Assembly (NCBI RefSeq): GCF_030915465.1
Contig: NZ_CP133267.1
Location: 186,001-250,000 of the forward strand
From: Neobacillus sp. PS3-34
Lineage (GTDB): Bacteria; Bacillota; Bacilli; Bacillales; Cytobacillaceae
Direction: 5' to 3'
DNA: 64,000 nt
The position numbers were made by a program, and so were the translations under genes. Below the pieces are notes generated by a model, which saw nothing but the letters and a program-made list of their open reading frames with translations, was not told where the DNA came from and made no database searches. Positions 1-8,466 of the stretch are shown piece by piece (the first letter of the stretch is position 1; every line of letters starts with the position of its first letter).

Positions 1-336
1 TGTATTCACCTTATAACCAAGACCTGCCGTCAGCATTAGCATATTGATTGCAAAAATCACCACTAATGTCAATATATTTATGATGGAATAACTTTTGGAA
101 AAATTTTTATAATTATTTTTTTTGGGATCCACCTTAGGAACCACGGACATCATGGCATAAATGAAAACCATGAGAGCAATTGACATCAACATTGCATTTG
201 ATTTGGTGGCATATCCATTGACATTACCATTTATGTCCCAGTGTATTGGCATTTCGCTTGGAAGCTGTTGATAAAATAGAAGCCAAATAATTACTGTTGC
301 ACCAATTAATATGATAGGAAATATATGTTTTTTCAT
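1..336 (-). CDS. SdpI-like (DUF1648) membrane protein, partial
   Basis: The gene is cut by the left window edge, leaving 112 N-terminal residues. They show a first membrane segment (about residues 4-22), then the motif PSEMPIHWDINGNVNGYA typical of the DUF1648/SdpI N-terminus, then two more hydrophobic segments. In Bacillus subtilis SdpI gives immunity to the SdpC toxin and sequesters the repressor SdpR at the membrane. The ATG lies one base after the stop of the upstream ArsR-type gene, with a GGAAGGGTGA ribosome site inside that gene, so the two are co-translated. This is the sdpR-sdpI arrangement. No sdpABC toxin genes are visible here. Family assignment is fairly sure, and the immunity role is inferred. 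Confidence 0.8.
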   Translation of the reverse strand, partial: MKKHIFPIILIGATVIIWLLFYQQLPSEMPIHWDINGNVNGYATKSNAMLMSIALMVFIYAMMSVVPKVDPKKNNYKNFSKSYSIINILTLVVIFAINMLMLTAGLGYKVNT

Positions 337-337
337 T

Positions 338-613
338 TCATTCACCCTTCCCCTCTTGATATTCAGCAAAATTCAAAGCCCAGCTAATAATTTCCTGAAA
401 GACCGTTGTATTAAGAGAATATATGACGTACTGGCCATTTTTTTCGTCTTGTACAAGGTCTGCGTGTTTTAAAATCTTTAAATGCTGCGAAATACTCGGC
501 TTTGTCATGTTAAAATGCTCGGATATTTCTCCCGCCGTTAAATCCCTTTCCTTTAAAAGATCCAGTATTTTTCGCCTTGTTGGATCAGATAAGGCTTTAA
601 AAGTATTGTTCAT
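338..613 (-). CDS. ArsR-family regulator, SdpR-like
   Basis: This 91-residue winged-helix protein begins MNNTFKALSDPTRRKILDLL, the classic ArsR/SmtB start, followed by the recognition-helix region MTKPSISQHLKILK (about residues 36-49) and a beta-hairpin wing. There are no cysteine or histidine metal-site motifs, which argues against a metal sensor and fits the SdpR/YvbA subgroup of autorepressors. It is the first gene of a two-gene unit with the SdpI-like gene. An AT-rich repeat just upstream (630-663) is a candidate operator. The start is the ATG preceded by a purine-rich GAGGGAG. Confidence 0.85.
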   Translation of the reverse strand: MNNTFKALSDPTRRKILDLLKERDLTAGEISEHFNMTKPSISQHLKILKHADLVQDEKNGQYVIYSLNTTVFQEIISWALNFAEYQEGKGE

Positions 614-629
614 TCGAACTCCCTCTTAT

Positions 630-663
630 ATTTAAGTATTTAAGCATTTAACTAAATATTAAA
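630..663. promoter_or_regulatory. candidate operator of the SdpR-like repressor
   Basis: About 20-50 bp upstream of the ArsR-type gene, TATTTAAG and ATTTAAGC/ATTTAACT steps repeat and are bounded by TATTTA and TAAATA in inverted orientation. ArsR-family dimers usually bind such AT-rich imperfect palindromes over their own promoter. This is an inference from position and symmetry only. Confidence 0.4.
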
Positions 664-756
664 TTATGAGTCTCTGTAAGTCAATATTTACCAATAATTT
701 TTGATACAAATAGGCAGTTGTTAAAATGCATACTAGTTTTGTACATTGTATACTTT

Positions 757-785
757 TAAAAAAAGAGGGCTGCCTAAAGCAGCCA
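757..785 (-). terminator. intrinsic terminator of the zinc-ribbon gene
   Basis: Read on the minus strand, GGCTGC-TTTA-GGCAGCC forms a hairpin followed by a run of seven T residues. It lies about 60 bp after the stop of the gene ending at 842. Confidence 0.75.
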
Positions 786-841
786 CCGATGTTCATACGA
801 TATTCTTAGAAAAACCTTTTATTTATGAGTATAAAAATTTT

Positions 842-1063
842 TTATGGAAGCGGCTTTTCGGGGCGGTTCGGGCAATATATACAATCAGGATCGTCACAGG
901 CTGCTTCAGTCCAAAGATTGCACTTTGGACAAAAATAAGCATCGAAATCTTCATAATAAACAAGGCTTGTTGAACACTTATTGCAACAGAGCTCTTTATC
1001 AATAAAGCCTTCAATTTCATATCCATCAATAATTACACTATCATCAGTTACTTTTAAATTCAT
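842..1063 (-). CDS. small zinc-ribbon protein of unknown function
   Basis: This 73-residue protein is best started at the ATG preceded by GAGGAGGGCAAT (MNLKVTDDSVII). An in-frame upstream ATG has no ribosome site. The C-terminal half carries cysteine pairs in the order CCNKC, CPKC and CDDPDCIYC, which look like two zinc knuckles, and a proline-rich end. No enzymatic motif is visible. It may be a nucleic-acid- or protein-binding zinc-ribbon adaptor, but no function can be assigned. Confidence 0.6.
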   Translation of the reverse strand: MNLKVTDDSVIIDGYEIEGFIDKELCCNKCSTSLVYYEDFDAYFCPKCNLWTEAACDDPDCIYCPNRPEKPLP

Positions 1064-1168
1064 ATTGCCCTCCTCATAAAGTGCTTGGATTATTTGCATA
1101 AATTAAACAGTATTTTAGTTTTATATTAAAACACAAAATTCCATCCTCATGTGAACGGGTTCATTATT

Positions 1169-1575
1169 AATGGGCAAAGCACAGGTTTTGTCCCTAATAG
1201 GAATTATAATGGACAGTTTCGTTGTTTTCCTGATTCGTTTTGTCCTCAAGAGAGCTTATTGAAGACAGTTTCGTTGTTTACCCGATTGGTTTTGTCCTCA
1301 AGAGAGCTTATTGAAGACAGTTTCGTTGTTTTCCTGAGTCATTTTGTCCTTCATAGTTCTTTTTAGAGACATTTCTCCGCTTAAGCTAATAGGTTTTGTC
1401 CTTCATACACCTTAAGAAAGGCATTGCCCAGCTTAACATAGTTGGTATTGTCCTTCATATGCCTTATGAAAAACATTTTCCCACTTAACCTGGAAAGTTT
1501 TGTCCTTCATATGCCCTATGTAAGACATTTTTCTGCTTATCCTGGAGTGTTTAGTCCTTTATAAGTCATATATTC
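1169..1575. repeat. tandem array of 52-bp units (left array)
   Basis: About 7.8 diverged units run without indels in an exact 52-bp phase, with unit starts at 1169, 1221, 1273, 1325, 1377, 1429, 1481 and 1533. The common part is TTTTGTCCTTCATA, a short spacer, CTTATGAAGGACA and TTTTC, an inverted repeat that could form a hairpin. The region contains no credible gene. A second array with the same period and consensus lies at 41628-41992. The region 1064-1692 otherwise holds only the palindrome at 1624. Confidence 0.85.
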
Positions 1576-1623
1576 TGTTCAAAACTAAAGTGCATCCAAA
1601 TTCCCAAATTTTATTCAATACGA

Positions 1624-1652
1624 AAATGACGTATGCCAGCCATACGTCATTT
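1624..1652. terminator. ACGTATG palindrome, likely terminator
   Basis: A perfect 12-bp stem (AAATGACGTATG and CATACGTCATTT) surrounds a 5-nt loop. It sits 40 bp beyond the stop of the glutaredoxin gene and about 50 bp after the 52-bp array. Related copies are at 22361-22390 and 42023-42057. Confidence 0.65.
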
Positions 1653-1692
1653 CAAGTGGTTATTTAATTATTTAGAATCTCAATATGGAGCC

Positions 1693-1944
1693 CTATAATC
1701 CGTTTTTATTGGAAGCTAATTCGATGATTTCTTTGAGTTCGTTGGTAAACCCTTTTACTGCCCGGTTCCTGAATACGGTAACTGGAACACCCAGATATCC
1801 CAGCTTCTCCACTTCCTTTTGGTATTGTGGATTGATGGCGACATTTCTCGACTCAAAGGGAATTCCTTCTTGCGTTAACACTTTTTTGACCATTTCGCAT
1901 TCGATGCAGTCGTTTGTCGTATAGACGATTACGTGTTGGTCCAT
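1693..1944 (-). CDS. glutaredoxin family protein
   Basis: This 83-residue thioredoxin-fold protein has the redox motif CIEC at residues 13-16 after VIVYTTNDC, the cis-proline loop GVPVTVF (about residues 53-59), and the terminal helix. This is the NrdH/glutaredoxin-like layout for thiol-disulfide exchange. The ribosome site is GGAGGCGAAG upstream of ATG. No ribonucleotide reductase genes adjoin it, so the electron acceptor is unknown. In this phylum the partner may be bacillithiol or thioredoxin reductase rather than glutathione. Confidence 0.8.
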   Translation of the reverse strand: MDQHVIVYTTNDCIECEMVKKVLTQEGIPFESRNVAINPQYQKEVEKLGYLGVPVTVFRNRAVKGFTNELKEIIELASNKNGL

Positions 1945-1995
1945 TCCACGCTTCGCCTCCTTGATCGATTTTCCATATAATGGTTGTCAGCGCTT

Positions 1996-2436
1996 TTACC
2001 ATAGTACCGGCTTTGCCACCATGAACCATAGCATCAGCATTAATAGCGCAATATAAGCCCAAACTGCCTGATTAAGTTTTCTAATTGCTTTCTCATGATC
2101 TTGTTTTGGATCAGCAAACTTCCGGATTGTCGGTGAGAATGCTCGGGCAATAAAGAATAATGAGCTGACCATGATTAGAATCGTCATCACAATCCATGAC
2201 GTTTTCCAGGACCATCCACTAATCATGACAAGGAGTATTCCTGTTACAACCAACACATGCCCAGCATGTTTCGTGAGCCTGACCGCAAATCTGAATGCAT
2301 CCAGGTAAGCGGATTGAACATCTGATTTTGGATGCCGAAGTTTTTTTACCATTGGCAGCAAAATAAAGAATGGCCCAATCGACAGAATCACGCTGGAAAT
2401 ATGTAAATAAAGAAGTATTTTATGAAGAATGATCAC
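1996..2436 (-). CDS. four-helix membrane protein, DUF2269-like
   Basis: This 146-residue protein has four hydrophobic segments (about residues 5-30, 55-75, 80-98 and 122-142) separated by basic loops, with a conserved-looking HISSVILSIGPFF first helix and RLTKHAGHVLVVTG in the second. Histidines near helix ends suggest a small cytochrome-b-like or DUF2269-type integral membrane protein, but heme binding is not shown. The start appears to be GTG. It lies just downstream of the ASCH gene on the same strand and may be co-transcribed with it. Confidence 0.5.
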   Translation of the reverse strand: MIILHKILLYLHISSVILSIGPFFILLPMVKKLRHPKSDVQSAYLDAFRFAVRLTKHAGHVLVVTGILLVMISGWSWKTSWIVMTILIMVSSLFFIARAFSPTIRKFADPKQDHEKAIRKLNQAVWAYIALLMLMLWFMVAKPVLW

Positions 2437-2448
2437 AATTCTTTACCA

Positions 2449-2799
2449 TTATTCTTGAACTGGGCGGAATTCATGAACCCATACTCTCATTTGAGGAACC
2501 CAAGGCATACCAGGGTGCATTGAGAGAATGGAATTTTTATAATCCTCCAGGCTCGCATAACCTTCCTGCTTTGCATTTTCTTCAGTCAACTCTCCTAGAG
2601 ACTGAGAATACACCTTCTCCACAACAAATCCACGGCCTTCAAGAGTCATGATTTCACCAACATCAGCATATCTTCCGTTTCGGCGTGTCGCTGTTTTTTC
2701 GCCGTTGAGAACCTTTGCAACGTCCTCTGGCAATGTTACTAAGCGTTCAATTGAACATGATTTTTCGGGCAGAGCATTATTTTCATTTTGATTTGTCAT
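2449..2799 (-). CDS. ASCH-domain protein
   Basis: This 116-residue protein starts at the ATG preceded by AAAGGGG. A longer in-frame start lacks a ribosome site. The core VLNGEKTATRRNGRYADVGE, followed by a strand-rich region and a glutamate-rich helix (LTEENAKQEGYASLEDYK), matches the ASCH fold, a PUA-related beta-barrel thought to bind RNA or to act on modified cytidines. The KxAT-R pattern in the basic loop is the usual family hallmark. The specific substrate is unknown. Confidence 0.65.
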   Translation of the reverse strand: MTNQNENNALPEKSCSIERLVTLPEDVAKVLNGEKTATRRNGRYADVGEIMTLEGRGFVVEKVYSQSLGELTEENAKQEGYASLEDYKNSILSMHPGMPWVPQMRVWVHEFRPVQE

Positions 2800-2875
2800 T
2801 GTTAATAACCCCTTTATCATATAAATAGAATTTAACTGTATCATATCGATTTTGCTAATGCACCTATTTATTACT

Positions 2876-4320
2876 CTATTTCCTGGCTGGATGGACCTTT
2901 AATAGCTTACCCTTTATGGTCGTATTTCTCATGGCTTGCAGCACAATCGGCCTTTGCCGTTTAGAATATCCACATAAGAAACACTGTCCTCTATTTTGAT
3001 GATCCCTATGTCCTCAGCTGTCACCCCATTGATTTTTGCAATGGTCCCGACGAAATCGACTGCTCTGATTTTCTTTTTCTTGCCGCCATTAAAGTACAGC
3101 TTCATAATGTGCTTATTTATTTCTGCGCTTTTTTCTCTTTTAAACTCAGGCTCTGTGTCCATTTTATCAAAAAAAGCTGCTTCGTTTCTGGAAACCTCAT
3201 CCTTAGTCGGCGGTTCCTTTTGTTTGATGTTAAAACCTATGAAGTCTTCAATTTCGGTCAGGAACTTATCTTCATATGGAGTGACAAAGGTGATGGCCTT
3301 TCCTGTTTTTCCGGCGCGTCCTGTTCTGCCGGTACGATGTACATAGCTCTCTTTTTCCATTGGCAGGTCATAGTTGATAACGAGTGAGATATTTTCAATA
3401 TCAATTCCGCGCGCCGCAACGTCTGTAGCAACTAAATAACGGAATTCTCCCCTTTTGAATTCATTCATCACATCAAAACGGTCTTCCTGAATCATGCCGC
3501 CATGAATTTTATCACACGTATAATCCAGTGCGTCCAGTTGTCGAAAAACGTTATCGACCCCTTCTTTAGTCCGGCAAAAAATAATACAGCTATCCGGATT
3601 TTCCATAATGGTAATATCACGGAGCAAATCAAATTTTTCTTCATCTCTTACAACATAAAGAGAATGGTCGATTTTGCCTGTTGTCTGACTCTCCGCTTGA
3701 ATTTCAATAGTAATAGGATTGTTCATATAACTGCGGCTTAGATTCTCGATATCCTCAGGCATTGTAGCTGAAAAAAGCATCGTTGTTCTATCTTTTGGAA
3801 GCTCGTGGATAATTGCTTCGACTTGTTCAATGAACCCCATATTAAGCATTTCATCCGCCTCATCGATCACAAGATACTGTATACGCTCCAACGATAGCGT
3901 TCCTTTTTCAATATGATCCAGCACCCGTCCGGGAGTTCCGACAACGACATGCGTTTTCTGCTTTAGCTCCTGCTTCTGTCTTTCAAAAGGAGATTTTCCA
4001 TAAACGGCAGCCGCTTTAATTCGTTTAAATCTCCCAATATTGGTGATATCCTCTTTAACCTGCACGGCAAGCTCGCGGGTAGGCGCAAGGATTAAAGCCT
4101 GCGGCTTGTTTTCTTCCCATTGTACTAGTTCGCAAATGGGTATTCCAAAGGAAGCCGTTTTGCCGCTCCCCGTTTGTGATTTTACAACTAGATCCTTCTT
4201 TTCCAGGGCGACTGGAATGACCTCGGCCTGGACTTGTGTAGGATTTTCATAATTCAAGCCGGCTAAAGACCTAATAATTTCTTCGCTCAATTGATAATCT
4301 GTAAAGCTTATTTTACTCAT
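2876..4320 (-). CDS. dbpA: DEAD-box RNA helicase DbpA/YxiN, C-terminal frameshift
   Basis: This is an ATP-dependent RNA helicase of the DbpA/YxiN type, which acts on 23S rRNA hairpin 92 during 50S assembly. Visible motifs are the Q motif near residue 28, SQTGSGKT (48-55), PTREL (80-84), DEAD (about 153), SAT (about 183) and HRTGRTGR (about 328), followed by the RNA-binding domain with [19 protein letters not shown]. As written the frame stops at 2929 after [11 protein letters not shown]. One added C in the GGCC at 2949-2952 restores [19 protein letters not shown] and a stop at 2876, the usual family ending. The defect removes about 22 residues of the rRNA-specificity domain. Helicase identity is certain; the frameshift is probably a sequence error. 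Confidence 0.92.
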
Positions 4321-4348
4321 GCAGCAACCTCATTTTGTGTTATATGTA

Positions 4349-4969
4349 TTAGTTACTCTCTTCTGCTTGTTCAGCAAGGTTGAAGACGAACCGGTAAATT
4401 AGCAGGAATGCATCTCCCAAGGTCATATTCTCATCGAAGCCTTCCACATTGTTCAGAGCAAAATTTAAATTCCATAAGCCGTCTTCATTGTTGAATAGCA
4501 AATCAAATTTTGTATCATCGCCCTGTAATTTGTCATTCAGAAGAGCCTTCAGGGTCTTGTCGTATTTCTTTTGGATCTTCAGTCCAAGCATAACATCATA
4601 TGTACCAAATACATCATCAACCTCGAAAGAAAAAGCATCCACACCGATTATTTCAAACCAGTCAGACTCCATGTAAATAAATTCATGCAAATGCTTCTTT
4701 AAATAATCGATCGGCTGGTTTAAAAATTCAAAGGATTCTTCTCCCAAAAACTTCTCCAGCTCTTTATCTGAACGCTCAATATAAGCTGAACCAAAGCGTG
4801 TAACAGGGGTTAGCTCATTCACCCGAATCCTCGGCTTAAATTCCTCGTTTATCAGCTGGTGCCTCTCAGCGTAATCAAATTCTTCTTTATAAACCTCAAT
4901 CTTCCCATCTGCGCCCGGCTGCATCTCCTTCAAGTCTGCAAAATACTGAGTAATTTGTTTTTTTAACAT
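4349..4969 (-). CDS. conserved hypothetical protein
   Basis: This 206-residue soluble acidic protein starts at an ATG with a strong AAAGGAGG site. It has no signal peptide or membrane segment. Features are the RIRVNELTPVTRFGSAYIERSD stretch in the first half and alternating helices and strands later. Similar Bacillus proteins are, as I recall, sometimes labelled branched-chain aminotransferase, but no pyridoxal-phosphate lysine motif or aminotransferase fold is visible, so that label is not supported. It lies 28 bp upstream of dbpA on the same strand. No function can be assigned. Confidence 0.55.
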   Translation of the reverse strand: MLKKQITQYFADLKEMQPGADGKIEVYKEEFDYAERHQLINEEFKPRIRVNELTPVTRFGSAYIERSDKELEKFLGEESFEFLNQPIDYLKKHLHEFIYMESDWFEIIGVDAFSFEVDDVFGTYDVMLGLKIQKKYDKTLKALLNDKLQGDDTKFDLLFNNEDGLWNLNFALNNVEGFDENMTLGDAFLLIYRFVFNLAEQAEESN

Positions 4970-5064
4970 CTATATATCCTCCTTTAAACATTACCAATAT
5001 CGATTGAACATCTATACCAGTATACACTAGTCGGCATATGCCAGGCACGCCACGAATTTCTTTC

Positions 5065-5112
5065 GGGTGACAGGCACTTTCCAGATTAAGCCAGGTGACA
5101 GGCACCTTCCAG
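5065..5112. repeat. GTGACAGGCAC dispersed repeat, two direct copies
   Basis: GGGTGACAGGCACTTTCCAG (5065-5084) and AGGTGACAGGCACCTTCCAG (5093-5112) lie side by side, and a diverged GCCAGGCACGCC lies just upstream. The same word forms an inverted pair at 23002-23043. Confidence 0.8.
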
Positions 5113-5123
5113 AAAATATCCAT

Positions 5124-5154
5124 AAAAAAAAGACAGACCTCTATATCAGTCTGC
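5124..5154 (-). terminator. intrinsic terminator of the SRPBCC gene
   Basis: On the minus strand CAGAC and GTCTG pair around a 10-nt loop and are followed by eight T residues, 50 bp after the stop at 5206. Confidence 0.6.
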
Positions 5155-5205
5155 CCATTTCTTAATATGTAAATGTGTTAATTCATCCATAAATTTCTTA
5201 GTTTT

Positions 5206-5661
5206 TTACAACCTCGTCGGCTTCAATTCCATCAGTTTGGCAGAAATGGCGGCTGTCATTTCTTCTCCCTTTTTCGGTACAGAGGTTTTTAAAACAGCGT
5301 TTATAATGCCAGCCAATGGCCCTTCTGCAGTCATTTCCAGGTATCCGGACATTTTTGTTTTATTTTTATCAAGAGCTTCTGCCAAAAAATAACCCTTGCC
5401 TGTCATGTTTTCGTTAATACCCTTCAAATCAAAGGTTACCTTTGTCGGCTCAATCCATTCCTTAATCGTGATCAGCATGGTGACTTTCTTTTTTAGAATT
5501 CCTACGTCTTCGCGGAACGTCCATTGGGATTGGCGTTCATTTACTTTCTCATGGCTGATATATCCTGGGACTAGGGGTGCCCAATTGTCCATTTCCTTTA
5601 CAAAATCCCAAATCACCGCGATTGGCTGATTGATGATTACTTCATTTTTTGCACTTGTCAT
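5206..5661 (-). CDS. SRPBCC / CoxG-like protein
   Basis: This 151-residue protein has the SRPBCC (START-like) pattern: an N-terminal strand with NQPIAVIWDFVKEMDNWAPL, a beta-grip middle and a long C-terminal helix (AAISAKLMELK). The EMDNWAPLVPGY segment resembles the CoxG branch, which is linked to carbon monoxide dehydrogenase maturation in some bacteria, but no cox genes are nearby. It more likely binds a hydrophobic ligand or lipid. An AAGGGAGGAAGC ribosome site precedes the ATG, and a terminator follows. Confidence 0.7.
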   Translation of the reverse strand: MTSAKNEVIINQPIAVIWDFVKEMDNWAPLVPGYISHEKVNERQSQWTFREDVGILKKKVTMLITIKEWIEPTKVTFDLKGINENMTGKGYFLAEALDKNKTKMSGYLEMTAEGPLAGIINAVLKTSVPKKGEEMTAAISAKLMELKPTRL

Positions 5662-5773
5662 GCTGCTTCCTCCCTTTTATCCAATCTAAAAAGACCTCCT
5701 GGTTCCGAAGATCTTTTTAGAAAAATATATGTGCATTTTGATTTTTTAGAAGGAAGCAATTTTTAAATCAACA

Positions 5774-6211
5774 CTACTTTTCCTTAAAAGGATCCTGCTC
5801 TTCCGCAATTTCCATTCCGTATGCAAGGTTATTGGCAGCAATTGGCCGAGTCAATTCAGCCTGCTCTTCTGAAAGTGTTCTAAACATATATCGGTGAATA
5901 AAAATTTCCCCTGCTGTTATGATTGTGGCAGAAATAATACTGCCCCAGGCAATTTGCCTATAGTTATCCAAAACCACTGAGCCAAAGATCCACACAAGTG
6001 TATATGAAAGCAAAAAGTCGATGATGATCGTATTTGATTTTCCGAGGCGCTTCAATAGTATCCTGTCCCCAACTAAATACGAAATAACTGTGACAAGCAC
6101 ACTAAAAGATACCACGTCGACTATTGATGCCTTAAAAAACAAATTCAGCCCTAATGCAAAAGCGACCAGACCAGTTGCAAATTTTATGATTAATACAATT
6201 GCCTTTTTCAT
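5774..6211 (-). CDS. DUF2512 (YndM-like) membrane protein
   Basis: This 145-residue protein starts at the ATG preceded by GAGGAGG; two upstream in-frame ATGs have no site. Four membrane helices (about residues 4-24, 28-47, 60-80 and 85-105) are followed by a soluble acidic tail ending EEQDPFKEK. The LxLNLFFKASIVDVVSFSVL and VGDRxxL elements match the DUF2512 family of Bacillaceae, whose role is unknown and which is often spore-associated by expression. Confidence 0.7.
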   Translation of the reverse strand: MKKAIVLIIKFATGLVAFALGLNLFFKASIVDVVSFSVLVTVISYLVGDRILLKRLGKSNTIIIDFLLSYTLVWIFGSVVLDNYRQIAWGSIISATIITAGEIFIHRYMFRTLSEEQAELTRPIAANNLAYGMEIAEEQDPFKEK

Positions 6212-6395
6212 AAAAAACCTCCTCATTTTCATTTTGGTCAATTTTTTATCATTCCATTCATATTGAATGCGACTTGTATTCCTTAGTCTTCAATAATATG
6301 GCCACGTTGATCACTTACTAAATGAAGCACCCACCCATTTTTTGCTTAATTAGCATACGATATTAAAACGCAAAGAATAGAGGGGGTGTTGAAAA

Positions 6396-7145
6396 ATGGG
6401 ATTATTCATTAACAAAGATTCACATCCGGATGTTTTTAAAAATACTGGAGATATTAGAGAACCGAATCAAGAGTTATTAAGGAAAGATTATTTATCAGAA
6501 ATAATCCAGGAACAACAGCATGCCAATACTTCGTTCATGAAGTCCTTTGATTCCTTGCAAAAGCAATATCTTGAACAAGAATATCTTCAAACAAGCCAAT
6601 GGAAAACAGTTAGCGACAAGCTGAGTGATTTAGGAAAAAGAAATATGGAGCATACCGAGTTTGAAAGCCAGATGATGGAATGGATAAAATCCTTGGAAGA
6701 AAAGAATTTGATGCTTGAAACCCTTTTAAAAAAGGAAGAGCAGTTTAAACAGGAAATTACTGAACAGCTAAACAACCAGATGCAATCCCATCAGGAAATG
6801 GCTGACCAATTGGAAAAATATGAAACAGTCCAAGATGCTATGAACGCGAAGATGAATGAGAATTTAACGCTTCAGAGGCATATTGCAGACCAGCTAACGA
6901 AGCAAGAGGAATTCCAAAACGGAGTATTAATCCGACTTGAGAAGCAAGAAGCGTTGAGTGAAAAAATTTCTCGGCAACTTACGAATATAAGGTCGATCCT
7001 CTTTGAAAGGACCCATTACCTGGCCGATAAAGTTCAAGAGGGTTATAAATTGACTTCATCCTATGTGCATAAATTAATGACAGGCTCAGAGCAGCCCTTC
7101 ACCATATTTTTAAGCAACAAAAAGAAAGAGGAAAATCATAAATAG
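6396..7145 (+). CDS. coiled-coil protein of unknown function
   Basis: This 249-residue hydrophilic protein is predicted to be almost entirely helical and coiled-coil between about residues 30 and 210, with repeated segments of the type ADQLxKYExxQDAMNxKM, ADQLTKQEEFQNG and RLEKQEALSEKIS. There is no signal peptide, membrane helix or enzymatic motif. The ATG follows AGAGGGGGTG. It is a single-gene unit ending in a hairpin at 7244-7275. A structural or scaffolding role is possible, but nothing more can be said. Confidence 0.6.
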   Translation: MGLFINKDSHPDVFKNTGDIREPNQELLRKDYLSEIIQEQQHANTSFMKSFDSLQKQYLEQEYLQTSQWKTVSDKLSDLGKRNMEHTEFESQMMEWIKSLEEKNLMLETLLKKEEQFKQEITEQLNNQMQSHQEMADQLEKYETVQDAMNAKMNENLTLQRHIADQLTKQEEFQNGVLIRLEKQEALSEKISRQLTNIRSILFERTHYLADKVQEGYKLTSSYVHKLMTGSEQPFTIFLSNKKKEENHK

Positions 7146-7243
7146 TTCAATTACAATCGATTGAATACATGGAAGAAAGGAACTGTCATATAAATATATT
7201 CTGTATATTCTGTTAATTTTCCTTTTAAAGTTTGTAATTCAAT

Positions 7244-7275
7244 AAAAAAAGCCGGCTTAGCCGGTACTTTTTAAT
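7244..7275. terminator. bidirectional intrinsic terminator
   Basis: AAAAAAAG, then CCGGC-TTA-GCCGG, then TACTTTTT. It lies between the convergent coiled-coil and STAS genes and can serve both. Confidence 0.8.
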
Positions 7276-7323
7276 TCAGGCTCTTTTCTTTGAAAAAACC
7301 TTGATTTAAACTTGGTTTTAATG

Positions 7324-7803
7324 TCATTTCACGCTTTGCAGTTCTAAGCCCTTCTCTTTCATTAAATATTGAAGTGCTTGCTTAAAGGATAAGAAGGTAT
7401 TTAAATCTTTTACTAACGTTAATCCCGAATTAATTAAATTCTGAGTGACAATCGGCGTAAACCCTACGTACATCGTTTGGACACCAATCAAGCTTAATGT
7501 ATTCGTCAGGTTTTGAATATAATGTCCGAAAACATCTATTTCCCCTATTTCATTTTTGGAAATGGAGGTAAAATCAAAGATTACTGTATTGATCTCATCA
7601 AAAGGAATCATGATAATTTTTGAAATAATCATTTCGAATCGTTCAGGAGATAACTTCCCTGAAATCGGTACCAGTATGGTCTCAGGAATTATCGAAGGAA
7701 TAATGGGTACAGAAATATCCATTATTAGCTGTTGACTATCTTTTAACTGTTCTTTTAGTGCTTTGATTTCTTCTCTCATAAGGTCTAACTCTGTTTTTTC
7801 CAT
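7324..7803 (-). CDS. STAS-domain protein, short RsbR relative
   Basis: This 159-residue protein starts at the ATG preceded by CTGGAGGG. A short N-terminal coiled coil (residues 2-28) replaces the globin-like sensor of true RsbR proteins. A STAS domain follows (about residues 40-150) with VIFDFTSI and the GVQTMYVGFTPIVTQNLINSG helix-strand typical of RsbR paralogues. The two phosphorylatable threonines of RsbR correspond here to Ser52 (GKLSPERF) and Val91 (EIDVFGH), so the second site is lost. It is one of three RsbR/STAS genes in the window. Stressosome membership is inferred. Confidence 0.75.
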   Translation of the reverse strand: MEKTELDLMREEIKALKEQLKDSQQLIMDISVPIIPSIIPETILVPISGKLSPERFEMIISKIIMIPFDEINTVIFDFTSISKNEIGEIDVFGHYIQNLTNTLSLIGVQTMYVGFTPIVTQNLINSGLTLVKDLNTFLSFKQALQYLMKEKGLELQSVK

Positions 7804-7905
7804 AAACCCTCCAGGACTAACTATAAATAGCAAATACATTATTGCATGATATGTTATTTTACCATTTAACCATCAAAAGTAGTAGTAATAGTCCCTTTTT
7901 GGCCG

Positions 7906-8388
7906 TCATAGAAAAATATGTAAAAGGACAAATCCAAAAAAGCTGAACGCCATCATATAATGAAACTTCCGTCTTCTTCCCGTTGCTTTCCATCTTCGCA
8001 ATAAGCCGCTGAATAAGAGGATACCGAGGATTATTATTGCCATGCACCCACTCATAGCTTTTACCTGCAAAAAATGCTTCCAGTTTGCATTAATCATAAT
8101 GAGTGTATGGCCAATAATCAGCAGGGTCGCTGTAACCGCAATAGGGATATGATATTTCATCATTTTCTTTGAAATCTTCGCAAGCGTAACTTTTACATCC
8201 CTTATTTTGCTTTTTCGGATGAGCAGAAACACGAAATACATATTCAGATTTATTAAAAACAAAATAAATGCAGCTTGGGACAGCATTTTTCCAACCAAAA
8301 TATCATTATTATCGTATCCTTGGTAATAGGTCCATAAAACAATTATGAATACAGTCAGTATATTGACAAAAAGCCACCTGGCAATCAC
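7906..8388 (-). CDS. five-helix membrane protein, possible cytochrome b-type fold
   Basis: This 160-residue protein has about five hydrophobic helices. Histidines occur at helix positions in KYHIPIAVTATLLIIGHTLIM, in RKFHYMMAF and in LLHIFL, spaced like the heme-ligand pairs of ferric-reductase or cytochrome b561-type domains. This is suggestive only; no flavin or NAD domain is fused or adjacent. The apparent GTG start follows AGGGGTGATG. It may belong to a YdhU/ferric-reductase-like membrane group. Confidence 0.5.
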   Translation of the reverse strand: MIARWLFVNILTVFIIVLWTYYQGYDNNDILVGKMLSQAAFILFLINLNMYFVFLLIRKSKIRDVKVTLAKISKKMMKYHIPIAVTATLLIIGHTLIMINANWKHFLQVKAMSGCMAIIILGILLFSGLLRRWKATGRRRKFHYMMAFSFFGFVLLHIFL

Positions 8389-8466
8389 ACCATCACCCCT
8401 GTTTTAAGATTATGGTAGCAAAGCCTTAAATATAATAGTGTATATTTTTTCACTTAAATACAAAAA

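Noticed and set aside
1169-1575. 52-bp array as a CRISPR
   Set aside because: Units are contiguous with no unique spacers, and no cas gene is in the window; each unit has its own inverted repeat.
4349-4969. Branched-chain aminotransferase
   Set aside because: No PLP-lysine or aminotransferase fold motif is visible in the protein; the label, recalled from similar entries, is not supported.
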